From NCBI GenBank assembly GCA_007026445.1, contig VDMD01000001.1, positions 4,278,001 through 4,342,000 of the forward strand: DNA of 64,000 nucleotides. The letters run 5' to 3'. This DNA comes from Schizophyllum amplum. Taxonomy: Eukaryota > Basidiomycota > Agaricomycetes > Agaricales > Schizophyllaceae. Of this stretch, positions 11,675 through 23,100 are shown one piece after another (position 1 is the stretch's first letter; the number at the start of each line of letters is the position of its first letter). Under the pieces are notes generated by a model, which was given only the letters and a program-made list of their open reading frames with translations, was not told the DNA's origin and made no database searches. The translations under genes and the position numbers were made by a program.

Positions 11675-12052
11675 ACTGTAGGAGTTTCAGGTCAATGAGC
11701 CGAGTCAACTGAGGGACGAGCTCACATTCAGCGATCTCGCGCACGAGTCAATGGACGTTCAAGTTGAAAAGCGTGGGAGTGCGTTACAATCACGATGGCG
11801 GCTCCATCACGCGTCACGGCCTCTATTGTTCAACACATCACGTGACTGTCACAATCCCAACTAAGTACTCGGGCGCGAAAGCTGATTGAGTTCGTACGAT
11901 ATCAATCTGTCTAGACTGAGACCTGATGCCTTCACAGTCAAAGCATATAACACAGGGGGAGCAAGGTATCCCAAGCTTGAGTTGAACGTACACAGTACAT
12001 ATATCCGGGCTGAATCTTCAGCAAGCTTCATGACCCACGAATATCGACCTCG
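11675..12052. other. Intergenic, promoter side of MYND gene A
   Basis: About 380 bp between the tandem MYND genes. No repeat, RNA gene or further coding frame recognised. Confidence 0.6.
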
Positions 12053-13945
12053 TCATTCTGCTGGAATGAAATGTCCCCCACAATCCCACCACTGACTTTC
12101 CTCAACTTCCAAGCGGCCAAAGTGCGCTGTACCTACTTCGTGTAATCCCGACAGTGGAAGATCAGGCATCTTCACCGACTCATGCCCGTAGCCACCATGG
12201 TAGAAGGATACCACTATGCTCAGCTGACGCGCAGACTTGAGCTCGTTGCCGCATGCCTTCCCCTCCATGTGTGGAGCCGGGTCCATCAGCCCACCCTCGC
12301 GGAAGTCCAGACAGACCACGATGTTATCCGCCACCCGAAGCCTGCGCGAGTATGACAGCGTCTCTTTGCCGCCTATGACAATGATGATCAGTGCAAGGCA
12401 GAAGAAGTGACTTCGGACGCGGGGTGCGATGACCAGGTCGTCTACGAGAAATTTGTGAATATGTTCAAAATGAGGATATAGATATACACACATGTACGCA
12501 GGCCGCAAGCAGACCGGTGACGGGCTTCCCAATCAGCCTGTTGGCAAGCACGGGAGCAGTAGTTGGAAAGACCGCAAGGACAACGCCGCAGAGCGCCACT
12601 GTAGGCCTTTCGAGTGCACTGCGAGTTGCATGTCATCATGGCGCATTAGATCCGCTTGAGTACGACGGCTCACCTGCTCGTTTGAGCACACCCGCACAAG
12701 TCTTTTCTGGAGAAGCATCGCCACCCGCATAATATCGTGACAGCCCCAGAAGTTTTTCTGGCGGTTCTTGATTGTGGGCGGAAGACCGGGATAATACTCA
12801 CGCAAGTGTTGCGCTACCGCCACAGCCGCGGAGCGAGACACAAGTCCGCACTCGACCAATTCAAGTACACCGTCGACGACAGGCATGTCCACCTCCAGTA
12901 AGCCTTGCGCGAGATCGCCCAGACGTTCGAGGAAGTGCTTTTTGAGGCATAGCACCAGGTGGCGTTCCCCATTGGCAGAGCGCCATAGCGAGGACAGAGC
13001 GGGGGTAGCCAAGAATAGGAATGGATGCTTTCGGTCTTGCGCTCGCTCGACATTCTTGACAGCCTCGTTGTTGACATCGAAAAGGCGCAACCACTTCGAG
13101 GTGACGCCCTTCGGATACGATGGGCACGCCGAGTCGCGGCTGAGCACCAAAGCCTCTACGAGCCGAGCATGAGTCCGAATGATGCTCAGGTGCTCCAAAC
13201 TTGCTTTGTTTGGCCACCCGTCTTCGATTTTGTAGTCGTATTCTCGGGTATAGACGTACGCTCTGTCAGTGAGAAGCCTGACGAGACCCCTCTTGTCCCC
13301 GGAGAACGCGGCGAGTAGCCCTCGAAGGAAAGCTGTACTGTCTATGTCGAGCAGTTGCTCAAACGCCTCGCCAAGTTGCGCCTCTACGTGGGTTCTGTGA
13401 AAGACATCCCACACGTTTGCAGGTATGTATACGTCGTAGAAGCGGAACATGTCGAAGATGAGCCCTAGAGAGTCGATCTGCGAGCTGAGGAGTGGTGTAG
13501 CCAACGTTCTCGACGTTCCTACGGCGTTGTAGATAGTGGCGATATTCATTGCAGATATTGCAAGAGCGTCGCCGACCACGTTGCCCGTCGCTGGGTAGAT
13601 GAATGCGATCCATGACTGGAGATGACCCCACATCTGCTCGACGAATCTCTCGAGGTGCGCAGAGGGAACGTCGTCGTTTATACACGAGGCTTCGAAGAAC
13701 AGTCCCGTGCTGACAGTAAAGGGTGTCTCCTCATCGAGGTCGGAGACGGGTGTATTGATTATCGCAATGCGGGAAGGGTGCATCTCCTGTAGAGCCGCTG
13801 TGAGGATGTCGGACTGGTCCACGAAATACTTTTCCAGTGGTTCCTCCCATGACGGAATGTACTCGGTCGTCCTGGGTAACCTCGATAGCTTCTGAAAATA
13901 TTCATATGTGGCCTTGAGAGCCTCGACATGGCAATTGCTAGCCAT
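12053..13945 (-). CDS. MYND-type zinc-finger protein B
   Basis: Protein of 593 aa, complement(join(12053..12441,12498..12618,12674..13945)). It has the same layout as gene A: a helical N-terminal ~420 residues, VCSNEQ joining across a 55-bp intron to CTRKAYSGALRRCPCG, then YYCSRACQ-like residues (NYCSRACQQADWEARHRSAC), and a C-terminal domain ending QWWDCGGHFI. Both introns match gene A in position and phase. Identity to A is moderate outside the finger and the WW motif, so the duplication is not recent. As with other MYND proteins a role in protein-protein contacts is likely, but the partner and pathway are unknown. Confidence 0.85.
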
Positions 13946-14342
13946 TCTGAAAATCCCTCAGATTGCAGAGCTCCTACGGCCGTGTGAGCCGTACTCACGC
14001 AAGCTGAATAGTAATCAGGCAGGACGCGTGGACCGGCCAGTCGAATCCAGTGGTGGTCGGTTGAAGAGAGGAAGCTGGAGAGGCTTTCGTGCTTCCTAAA
14101 CAGGAATGTGGCGTGAGAAAACCAAGTCTCGCGTACTTACGCGCGCATCGCAGTTGTCGAGTTATCTCGAGACAAGGCTCTGGGATTCACATGACGCCGT
14201 ACGTGCAAAAGTTCGCGTGGAGGAGAGTTGTCGCTATGATGACACTAGTAGATGTTACTGTAGATACAAGTGAATGTGTACGCAGAAATGCAAACTGGCC
14301 GCTCAGGAGAAAACATGTCCGCCTTCCTCACCGTCCTCGTTC
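13946..14342. other. Intergenic, nothing recognised
   Basis: About 400 bp between the start of MYND gene B and the end of the metaxin-like gene, both on the minus strand. No coding or RNA feature supported. Confidence 0.6.
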
Positions 14343-15337
14343 CTATGCCTTGACCTGCTCCGGTACGAACCCTTTCCTCACGAGCCCCCGCACGCGCCAT
14401 TCCCAGGCCACGAGGTTGACGTGTTTCGTGATCTCCTCGCGCAGATCGCGCTTGGACTTGTCGAGCGGCGAGGTCAGGATGCAATGGAGGTACGCAAAAA
14501 GAAGAGCGTCGAGGGGAGTGGGTGCACTTGAAGACGCGTCAGTCAGATGTCTATCATGCGCCGGGAATGCGTACGCACTCGGAGCCCAAGAACCACTTGT
14601 CTGTCCCAAGACGCTCGGACAACGCGTGGACGGCAACAGCGTACTGGGTGAAAATGCTATCCCGCTGCCTGTCCATTTTCCGGGACACCCACGGTAATGG
14701 CAGGTTGACGGGCAAGGTCAGAGGTAGGAGGGAAGACACCGCTATTGATGGGGCGGGTGTAGGCAGCAGCGAGTTAATCGTATGCGGTGCGGGGGCAGAC
14801 AACAGTGATATGGGCGAGAACGCTGGTGGCGGGGTCGCCAGGATCTATAGCGCGTCAGCTCACGCGATCGGCGTATACATACGCAGCACGTACCAGCGCC
14901 GCGTGCACCACGCCCTCCAGGAGCTCGACCCATGCCCGGCTCTCGTCCTTCTCCTGCGGCCCACGGTAGCCCTCCCACTCAGGTTCATCCTCCTCCTCGA
15001 ACGAGGGTATATCGTGTGCGGGTATCAGTTCACCGGAAGGCAGGTGCAGATTCGGCAGGCGGCCTTCAAGCGCGCCCTCAGCGGGTATGTCCCAGCGCAG
15101 CGCGATGCGCCTTTGCTGTCGCGCTGCTGCGTGCGTCAGTGCAAGATATGCCTGCCACTTGAGGCACTCGACGTCGCGGCTGAGACAGTCCGACTCCTCT
15201 GGCGGTGGATGGATCCAGAGCGTCGGGGCAGTCGGTGTGCAGCGGAGGTGGGCAGGCGGGGGTATAGGTGGGTATTGGTGGAGGGGAAATGTCTCGAAGA
15301 GCTTGAGGAACGGCGAGGGGACTGTCGGCCACGACAT
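14343..15337 (-). CDS. Metaxin/Sam37-like mitochondrial outer-membrane protein
   Basis: Protein of 297 aa, complement(join(14343..14526,14579..14844,14894..15337)). Metaxin/Sam37 proteins belong to the SAM complex, which inserts beta-barrel proteins into the mitochondrial outer membrane. The central DVECLKWQAYLAL, followed by IALRWDI and GRLPNLHLPSGE, looks like the thioredoxin-like half. The GST-C-like half has LSERLG.DKWFLGS joined across an intron to DAPTPLDALLFAYLHCIL, a typical metaxin signature. The start chosen is ATG 15337 (MSWPTVPSPFLKLFE); a further upstream exon cannot be excluded, but only 212 bp separate it from the preceding gene's stop. The 49-bp intron at 14845-14893 was chosen because it alone keeps the frame. 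Confidence 0.8.
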
Positions 15338-15549
15338 TTCTGCAAGTCGAATACGCGCTCAAGGGCCTTTTCGGGATTTTTGATGCGAATTTGCGGCTGC
15401 TTGGTCTCCGCGGTCACCTCGGAGCCGGACTTCAACACAGCACTCTCCTGTTGCCAGTCCTTATAAATTAACAAACGCTGCGCAAGATACATAACACTAC
15501 AGTACAGTAAATTCATATCCAAGACACCGCCGCCCCACGTAACCCACGA

Positions 15550-18500
15550 CTAGAAACCAAGCTGTTCGACAAAGCTCTGCCATGTTGCATCCAACACAGG
15601 AACACCCCCACCAAACACAGCCGGCTGCAGCCCATCGAATGCGCCATCCGCTCCAGGGAAGAACGCGCCATCCGCTGACCCGCCTGCCGAGCCATGTGTG
15701 TTGTGCGCGCCATTCATGCCGTTCCCATTGGCCAGCCCATTCACGCCGTTACTCATGGCCCTACCGCCATTCCCGCCGCCGCTCCCCAACCCACCACTGG
15801 TGGACATCCCTCCTCTGTTGGGCTCGTCATGCCCCATCAGCAGCGCCGCATCGTATGCGAACGCCGCCTCGAAGTTCCGCAGGTCCTCCGCCATCGTCGG
15901 ATGGAATTGCTGCTCCATACTCTGCTGGACTGGCTGATGCGACTGGAAATGTTCGGCGTAGACCCCGCTCGGTCGGTCGAGGAACGGTGGGACGGCCGAG
16001 CTCGGTTCGCCGGGATAGGGCGTTGGGTTAGCGCCGTGTGTGCTGGCGGCAGACGATTGTTGCAGGTTGACCTCTTCCCCGCCGCGCACGCGCACGAAGC
16101 CGGTCTTCCCACCCATGCGGTCGAGCTCGGCGCGCGAGACGGAGACATCCTGGTCGTGCGCGTCGACGTTGTTGATCACGGCCAGCGCTCGCTCCTTGAG
16201 ACCGCGCACGGCTTCCTGTATCCGGGGAGGTAAGGAATGGGTGTTGTGTAGACATTGAATCCACACACGAGAAGATTAGCAGCAGCAGGCGAGGTCTGCG
16301 AAGCCTTCTCGAACATGTCCGCCAGCAAGACGATCTCGTCGTACGCCGAAGGCGCCATCTTCGCCGTCGGTGCGCGCGTTACCAACAGACACATAACGAT
16401 CTGCAGGCGTAAACGAACGCTTCGTAGCTTGGAAATTCATACTCACCGCCGCTGACAAGCCCTGTGACCACATGAGGCCCACCCGTGCAATACTCTCGGG
16501 GAACTTGCCCCACACAAGCTGTAGCGACTTGCCAAGTCGCCACGCGGAACGATACGTTGCCAGCACGGACGGCACATATCGATGACTCGACAGCTCAGTC
16601 GGCTTTTCGTCGAGCGCGACTGCAAAGTACGCGCGGTGTAGATTCAGGAGTGCTGGAAAACTCCGCGTCAGCCATCAGTGTTCTCTCACTTCGAGAAATA
16701 GTAAGGAGGGCACCACGCACTGGACTCCTTCTGCATAAGCACAAACCACCGCCGCAAATCACCCGAGGGTAAGGCAGCAATATCGTCGGGCATGCACGAC
16801 GTGCCCTCCGTACAGATGGGCCGCAGATGTTCGGGCACAGGGAAATCACGGACGCGCCGATCGAGCTCGATGATGGCCGTGTACGGCGGCGTGCGCGCGT
16901 TGAACGCCGTCGTCAACACGTCGTGCAGCAGCTGGGTGTAGCGCCATGTCCATGTCCGGTCTGCATGGCGGTAGCGTCATTGAGGGTGGCTGAGGAGTGT
17001 CAAACACGACGTGCTTACAGTTCATCTCGGTGGTACCGTCTGCGCGCGTCACCGTTTCCTCCATGAGTGGACAGTCGATGAAGCGCTCGTCGAGCATTGG
17101 CGGGCGCCCGTACCAAAAGCTCTGTGGGGCGGTCAGAAGGAGCGCACATGTAGGAAGAGTAGGAACACGCACAAGCCATGTATCGTGGGTGAAGACAGCC
17201 CAGAAAAGCTCGTTGCGTTTCTTCGTCAAGCCGTAATCGAGCTTCCACCGTGAACTATCCAGATCTACGACACGTTAGCCAGACTCTTTCACATATACAG
17301 GGTTTTCCCTTACGCAGGCCTATCTGCGCAAAGACATGAGCGGAAACCTCTGCCTTGATCTAATACATGCATACCGCTTGACAAAGCCGAAGCGCCAGCC
17401 CATCGTAGATCCACGCTTCCGGCGGGCCGACCGCATCCTTATCACTCAGTTCGATGTACTCCACGAGGTGCAGCTACAGTCCGGTGAGCCTCACGCCTGT
17501 CAAGAAGATGCGCGCCTACTAGAGCCTGTATCGACGCAAGCGTCGTCGACCGGTAGGGCGGCAAAAACGACAGCGCCGTCCGTGCTGCGTGGAAATAGTC
17601 GTTCGCCTTGGTGGAGAACGGTTCCACGGTGTTGTCGAAAAGCGCACCGATGGCGAAGACGGAGAACACGACCGCGAGCTTGTGGTACCAGGTCTCGGGC
17701 ACCTGCGCTTGGCTGTGAGGTTGTGTGAGACGCATGAGGGTATGCATGGAGGACAATCATACTCGGCGCGGAAGACATCCTGGATGGCGTCGTCGAAGAG
17801 ATCAGTGCGACTCATGGCGGGGAATCTGTGGGCCGTGAGCGCTCTGAAGGAACGTCGTGGGCGCAACGCACAGCCATTCGCCGTAGCTGAGGTACAGCTC
17901 CGCCAGCCGGACCGCTTCTGAGAGGGTTGGTAATAGGCGGATGATTTCTCGTCCTGCGTCCGCATTGAGCTTCGCGTCGCCCTCAAGGAGGCAGGACCCG
18001 TAGGTCATTTTCCCGAATAGGAGGGGGAATATGTTGTCTGTTTGCATCGGCCTGCCCTTTGTCTGCACCTGCACAAGGATGTGTCAATAGCCGGATGCAT
18101 TATCTGGCGATATACATACTCTGGCTAGATACTGGAGAGATAAGATGAGCTCTTGACCAAGCAGCTAGATACGACACACCTCTGGCCTGGCAGTATTTCC
18201 CAAAAACCTGGCAGCACCGTTACCATCAAGAGTGAGCGTGCCTGGGACGTATGAGCGTAACGAACGACGAATGAAGCAGGCAACGCACCGAACGCGTCCA
18301 GCAGGTTTTCCTGCTCCTGTGGTGGTCGTATGATGGTGGGTATATGTATGCCCTCCATCGGGCCGGATGGCGAATGTCCATTGCTACTTGATGAAGCGTT
18401 CGCGGACATTGGCGTGGGGTACGTCGAGTCGTTCTGCATTGGTTGGGGATTTGCGGAAACGGTGCCCTGCAAATCTTGCAACGACTGCTCCAGCACGCGT

Positions 18501-18964
18501 ATGCGCGCCTTCTGCCGGTCGATCTCATCGTGCAGCTCCTCCGTGTTGGCAAGAAAGAATCTGAACGTGTCAGCCGCAGGGCATCGTGATAAAATATTGC
18601 CTGCGCACCTGTTGCCCTTCCCACTAACCAGCGAGCCTAAAGCGCAGATTGTGAGCGACCGCGTCGCGAACAGCAGTATGGGCGCCTAACCGTCCGGGCA
18701 GATGGACCCGCAGCCGCGGCTCACGCATTTCTGGCAGGGCACCTGATGTGGGTGAGGACTCAGAAAGCGTTCGTTGTGCGTGGCTGCCTACGCACGCCTT
18801 TGTCGCACTTGAGCTTCAGGCGCCGGCATTCTGCGCAAGATGTGGGGCTGTGAGGGTGGTAAGCGCCAGCGTTACGATGGGACGCGTTGCACGCACACTC
18901 GTCCGGGCTTCTTGCGCGGTCTCTGATCTTTCTCTTTCTCTTTTTCTTTGCTTGCGGGGGCCAT
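15550..18964 (-). CDS. Zn2Cys6 fungal transcription factor (Fungal_trans domain), 18 exons
   Basis: Nuclear DNA-binding regulator of 848 aa. Exons on the minus strand: 18897-18964, 18796-18847, 18691-18742, 18609-18636, 18289-18560, 18180-18241, 18120-18131, 17872-18068, 17763-17825, 17520-17712, 17375-17473, 17314-17323, 17173-17264, 17019-17121, 16721-16960, 16447-16652, 16269-16400, 15550-16215. After a Lys/Glu-rich start comes the zinc cluster with spacing C-x2-C-x6-C-x5-C-x2-C-x8-C (CAECRRLKLKC...PCQKC). Then CPDGSLVSGKGNRF and a coiled coil (ANTEELHDEIDRQKARIRVL). The Fungal_trans domain includes LLDAFGTLTL, SIQALL, FWYGRPP and ATYRSAWRLG. The C-terminus is Gly/Asn-rich. Two exons are micro-exons (12 and 10 nt). 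Target genes are unknown. Confidence 0.92.
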
Positions 18965-19777
18965 GACAGTATGAGAGTGGGAAGGAAGACGCGTCGCGCT
19001 TGCCGTAGACGTCGGACCCGCGCGCTGATCAGGTTCCACCGCAAGTGAGTAAGCAGCGCGCAGTGGAACACGTCCAGTATATAGACACGAGTGTCGGGCG
19101 TTATAATGATGGTTGTTGAGTGAGACCTGGGTGAAACTGGGCAGTTGGCTTGACAAGAACAATGACAAAGCTAAGAACAATGGGAAATGTCCGAAAGCGG
19201 ACCGGGTGGCGTCTCGTTTCAAACCACGATCAGGGATATAAACGTGAATAGAACTTCACCTGAACGCTTGAGCTCCGAGTCCAAGCCTTCCTCCGCTGCG
19301 TCGTGACGCCCTCGACCGAACAGGAATTCCTTTCAAGGAACACAGGGCCTCTGCGTTTGCTGGCGCAGCTCAAGTAGTATGCTTCACGTTCCTAGAAGTA
19401 AATAATAGCACACTTGCTTTATAGGCATCCCACTGTTCTTTCTCTACTTCAGCAGAGGAAGGCTCTCACGGGCGGTGAGAACCTGGTCGCCATGAGACCG
19501 CTGAACAGGGCATGCCATTGTTCCTTTCAGGATTGAAAGGTCGGAGCATGTGTCTCACCGACTGCCGGCTTCTACTAACCACATCTGTACAGAATTACCA
19601 TGTACGTGCGTGAATTAACAAAGCAGCACCTCAGAGGCTTTAAGGCCGGCGAGTCGTTCTCGCTTCTGCACCTACGATTCTCCCTTACGACTTCCGGACG
19701 CTTCACTAGTTACGCCTCACGTCTCTTACTGACGAATCTATACGCTCTACGACACCCACAGTGAAGACCATACCATT
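18965..19777. promoter_or_regulatory. Shared divergent promoter region of the Zn2Cys6 gene and X2
   Basis: The two genes are transcribed away from each other across about 810 bp. The X2-proximal part, from about 19450, is the duplicated block also found upstream of X1, so it probably carries the family X promoter. The half next to the regulator has no recognised element. No individual binding site is claimed. Confidence 0.5.
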
Positions 19778-21600
19778 ATGCCTTCTACCAGTGGGTGACC
19801 CTCGCCACAATATGCAGTAACGCTTTGCTGACGATTCACTAGCTTCATCCTTCTCGACAGGACGATCCCGCGACATCTCTCTTCACGATACCGACCTAGT
19901 TGAAGAAGACCTCATTATGACTTCTACCAGTGAGTGCTCGTGGTCACAATATATACCTTCAAGGTTTGACTGACGGCTTCCACCTCGCCCCACAGGACAA
20001 TCCCGCGACATCCCCGTCCATGACGCCTTTGGTGTACAGGCTGGCCCTGTATACACCTCCCACCTGGTCTCATCTCCCCCACCCATCCGGTATCATCATC
20101 ACCTCTACTACAGACTCCGCTCGCGCTTCAGGCGCCTGACTGCAGGATTTCGCCACAATAACGACCACGCCGTCTCAGATCAAGACCAGTCGCCGTGGCC
20201 CCCTGTCGGTCACCGTCCTCTTGAACGCCAGAGAGCGCAATACTGGGACCGTCAGGCGCGCGATGATCAACAGCCGCCGGACAGCCACACGCAAGACCTT
20301 TATGCATCGACACTGCTTCCACTGTGTCTGCCTGGACCTCGGATCAGCTGGCCACAAAATCACTCGACCTCGCCGAGCTGCCCTACGATGGCTTCTGGCG
20401 CGTATCCTGCAATGTCTATCGGAGAGGTTCCCTGTCGGGCGCTATCACCGTCTCCCCCAGTGACCATCGTCCCTTATCCGGATGCAACGACAAGCGCACG
20501 CGATTCCGATGTTGCCTTAGGCGATCAGGATGTTGAGGACCCTAACAATAGTCTGCCCGCGCGGATAGACGAAATCTTGGCACCTATGCCCTCATTCGCC
20601 AAGACACACAATCGTCCTACAGACCATCAGGCGCCCGATTCTCAGGCCCTTGCCATCGCGACCATGCGTGCTGTGCCATCCTCCGGCCCCGCGCTGCGTT
20701 CGTCCAATGTCGAACACCCAAACATCAATGCACTGCTTCCGCAATCTCGGAATGAAGTCGCGTCTAACGACGACTACCTGCCGACTTTTGTGGGAATCAG
20801 CAAGGCTGCTAGTCTGGCTGACATGGGGCATCTAAAGCTTGTCATTGATGTCGGGACGAGGCGACGAGTCGATGGCTGCGAGCGAAAGCTCTTCTGGGGC
20901 GACTTCGACGACGCCGTCCATATGCTTCCGGCGCTATGCGAGCCACATAAGACGCGCTTGACACAGTTATACCTGCGTATTCGCCGTTCGCAGGATCGAA
21001 GCGATCGCGATGTTATGGACACGCTGATGCTGAGCCTGAAGGACTATTTGTTCGGCATCTTTGCTGTCCACGTCATCATGGATGCAGACGATGACCTGGG
21101 CGACAAGAACCACAATTTCCATGACTATCTTCCTCATCTGGGCCACCTGTGCATCGAAGGCCAGACGACAGCGAGCCGGTTCATGTGCTTCCCCCTGCGC
21201 GGTTTACGCCGGATCGACGTTGTGGTGAAGATGTCTTTCAACGAGATCCTGGAGATCTTGGACCAAGCAGAAGGCCTGGACCTCCTTGTACTCGATTTTC
21301 ATAGTGGCAGAGGCGACAGCTCAAACCCGACGCACACCATGGACAGTCTATGGCCGACACTGCAAGACGTCCGACTTCCGCCTGCCATACATATTACTGC
21401 GGACGACCCTACCGCACTTCTGCCGTATTTCCGTGCAGCTTCGTCTACGACAGATTTGCGCCTGATCGTGACAGGCAATGAATGCCCTGCTGAAGTAGCG
21501 GAACTGTTTGTCTATCCTCGACTCTGGAAGTTGGATGTCGAAGGATGTAGTGCAGCCGTAGGTGATTCACTTGGTTGGTAGACAGATAGTAGAGGTTTGT
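19450..21600 (+). repeat. Inverted segmental duplication, copy B (X2 gene plus promoter)
   Basis: Partner of 738-2990 in opposite orientation. The upstream ~330 bp, both leader exons, both introns and the coding region align. The coding region has diverged by substitutions and by deletions in the low-complexity part. Confidence 0.8.
19778..21581 (+). CDS. Family X protein X2 (unknown function)
   Basis: Protein of 555 aa, join(19778..19790,19861..19929,19996..21581). The start is M-P-S-T; exon 2 itself ends with a second M-T-S-T followed by an intron of the same type. The unit ATG-x3-A|GTGAGT or GTGGGT...ACAG|GA plus SRDI is thus present twice in tandem. The long exon encodes a Pro/Arg/His-rich region (HHHLYYRLRSRFRRL) and then the family X C-terminal block: PTFVGISKA, LVIDVGTRR, RLTQLYLRIRRSQDR, LGHLCIEG, LLVLDFHSGRG. 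No catalytic motif or localisation signal is visible. Earlier models would start at ATG 20388, but homology to X1 runs well upstream of it. It converges on F2 with 60 bp between stops. Confidence 0.8.
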
Positions 21601-21641
21601 CCGGTCGGATACTTGAAGCAATAACGCGGTGTATCTAGAGA

Positions 21642-23100
21642 CTAAGCAACCACCAATGCATGGTACGCCTGTTCCGCTTCAGCATATGATTGGGTGAAGA
21701 AAACAATATGTGGGGGTATGTATGGCAAGGGATCGAATTGGTTGCGATATCTGATGCGGGGTCCGTCATAGGGATCATAGCGAAGAATTCTAAGGTCCTG
21801 CAATTCATGGCATCGAAAAAGGAGTTTGAGCTCATCGTCATTTCCGGGAAGTATCCAGCGAAGAGCGAGCATGCGCGGATGCGCAGATGAACGCCTCAGC
21901 ATCGCCCGAATTGCGTCGGATTGTATACCTGCGACAGCTAAGTCAAGTCGGACGAGGTTAGGTACGACGAGACCACCGAAGAGGTTGGACCAGTCGTACA
22001 TTCCGCTCAACATCAGAACACGAAGATGCCGGAGAATGATAGGCGTCGCTATCGAGGGTATCAGGTACCCATCGTTCTTGCCTGGCATTACGCCTGGCGT
22101 ATGTCGCACGACAGCCTGCAGGACCTCGAGCTGAGGGCAGGCCTGCAGGAGCGCCATGACTTTATCCGATCGAATAGCGTTGACCCCGATACGAGTGAGC
22201 TGCCGAAGGGTCGATGAGGGAGCATGGATCACGGCGAAGAACCATTGTACTGTCCGGAGTACAGGTGACGCGTAGAACGACTCCCAAAGACGTGAAGTGG
22301 CAGACCCGTCCCTGTCGTCGGTTTCGAACCGTATCGTAGCCCGCTGCAGTCGAACGAAAGCGTATCGTGGGAGGTCCAACAGTGGCTGAATCATGTCGAT
22401 GATCTTTGGCGGTTCATACTTTACTATCAAGGATATTTCCTCCCAGCGAGAAGAAGTCGAAGCGACGAGCTGCATGAACCGTCGACAGGCAGCCGCCTTA
22501 CGTCGCAGTGGGTCCGTATAGTGATTGTCGTCCATCCGCAGTGTCAGCGGCAAGCCGGCTGAGTACTGAAGGGCGAGCTTCAGGGCAGCGGTGTCACGGG
22601 CTGAAGGTAAGGGAACGTCGATCATGGTCCACAGCTGAGGGCATCCTCGCGTGACGGTGAACCAGCGCGAACAGACGTGGCCGAGTAGAATTATCATCCG
22701 ACTGTAAAGCGGTGTCTTGCAGTTGCGATAGTCTCGGCGCGATTGCATGTGCTCAGCGCGCGGGTAGTTGAATATGTCGTTGGGTTCACCGCACATCAGG
22801 AAGATAGCACAGAGCAACTCGGTCGGCAGGCGGTGGATTTTCAAGAGCATGTTCATTCTCCGGCGGTGGGTCGTGCAAGTAGCCGAGTATTCACGAGGTG
22901 TCGCTGAGAATCGCAACCAATCTCAGTCTCATTGAAGGGCATTCGAGTAAGCGGACGCACCAGGCGACGGCAGCGCCGATAGATGATGATGGATGCCGCT
23001 TCTGTCATCGCCAACAACAGATACATGTCCTGTAGAGCGAGTCAATAATCTGGAGAGCCTTCGTTGACTTTGTTGTATGTGACTTACTTGTGATGCTCAT
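21642..23100 (-). CDS. F-box/LRR-like protein F2
   Basis: Protein of 447 aa, complement(join(21642..22903,22961..23029,23088..23100)). The F-box-like core is IHRLPTELLCAIFLMCGEP, followed by LLGHVCSRWF..TRGCPQLWTMI, the usual continuation in basidiomycete F-box proteins. The rest is LRR-like (LRQLTRIGVNAI, CPQLEVLQAV, LRVLMLSGMYDWS). F-box proteins bridge Skp1 to ubiquitination targets; the target here is unknown. The first exon is 13 nt (M-S-I-T plus one base) with a GTAAGT donor, copying the family X architecture. A simpler model starts at ATG 22856 or 22850 (MNMLL) inside exon 3. I prefer the spliced start because the exon 3 acceptor (TCAG then CGACACCTC) is matched at F3. Confidence 0.78.

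Noticed and set aside
14855..15522. Upstream exon of the metaxin-like gene at about 15340-15520
   Set aside because: A frame there (EKALERVFDLQ) can be read, but it falls directly behind the stop of the preceding gene and no splice pair joins it convincingly; ATG 15337 was kept.
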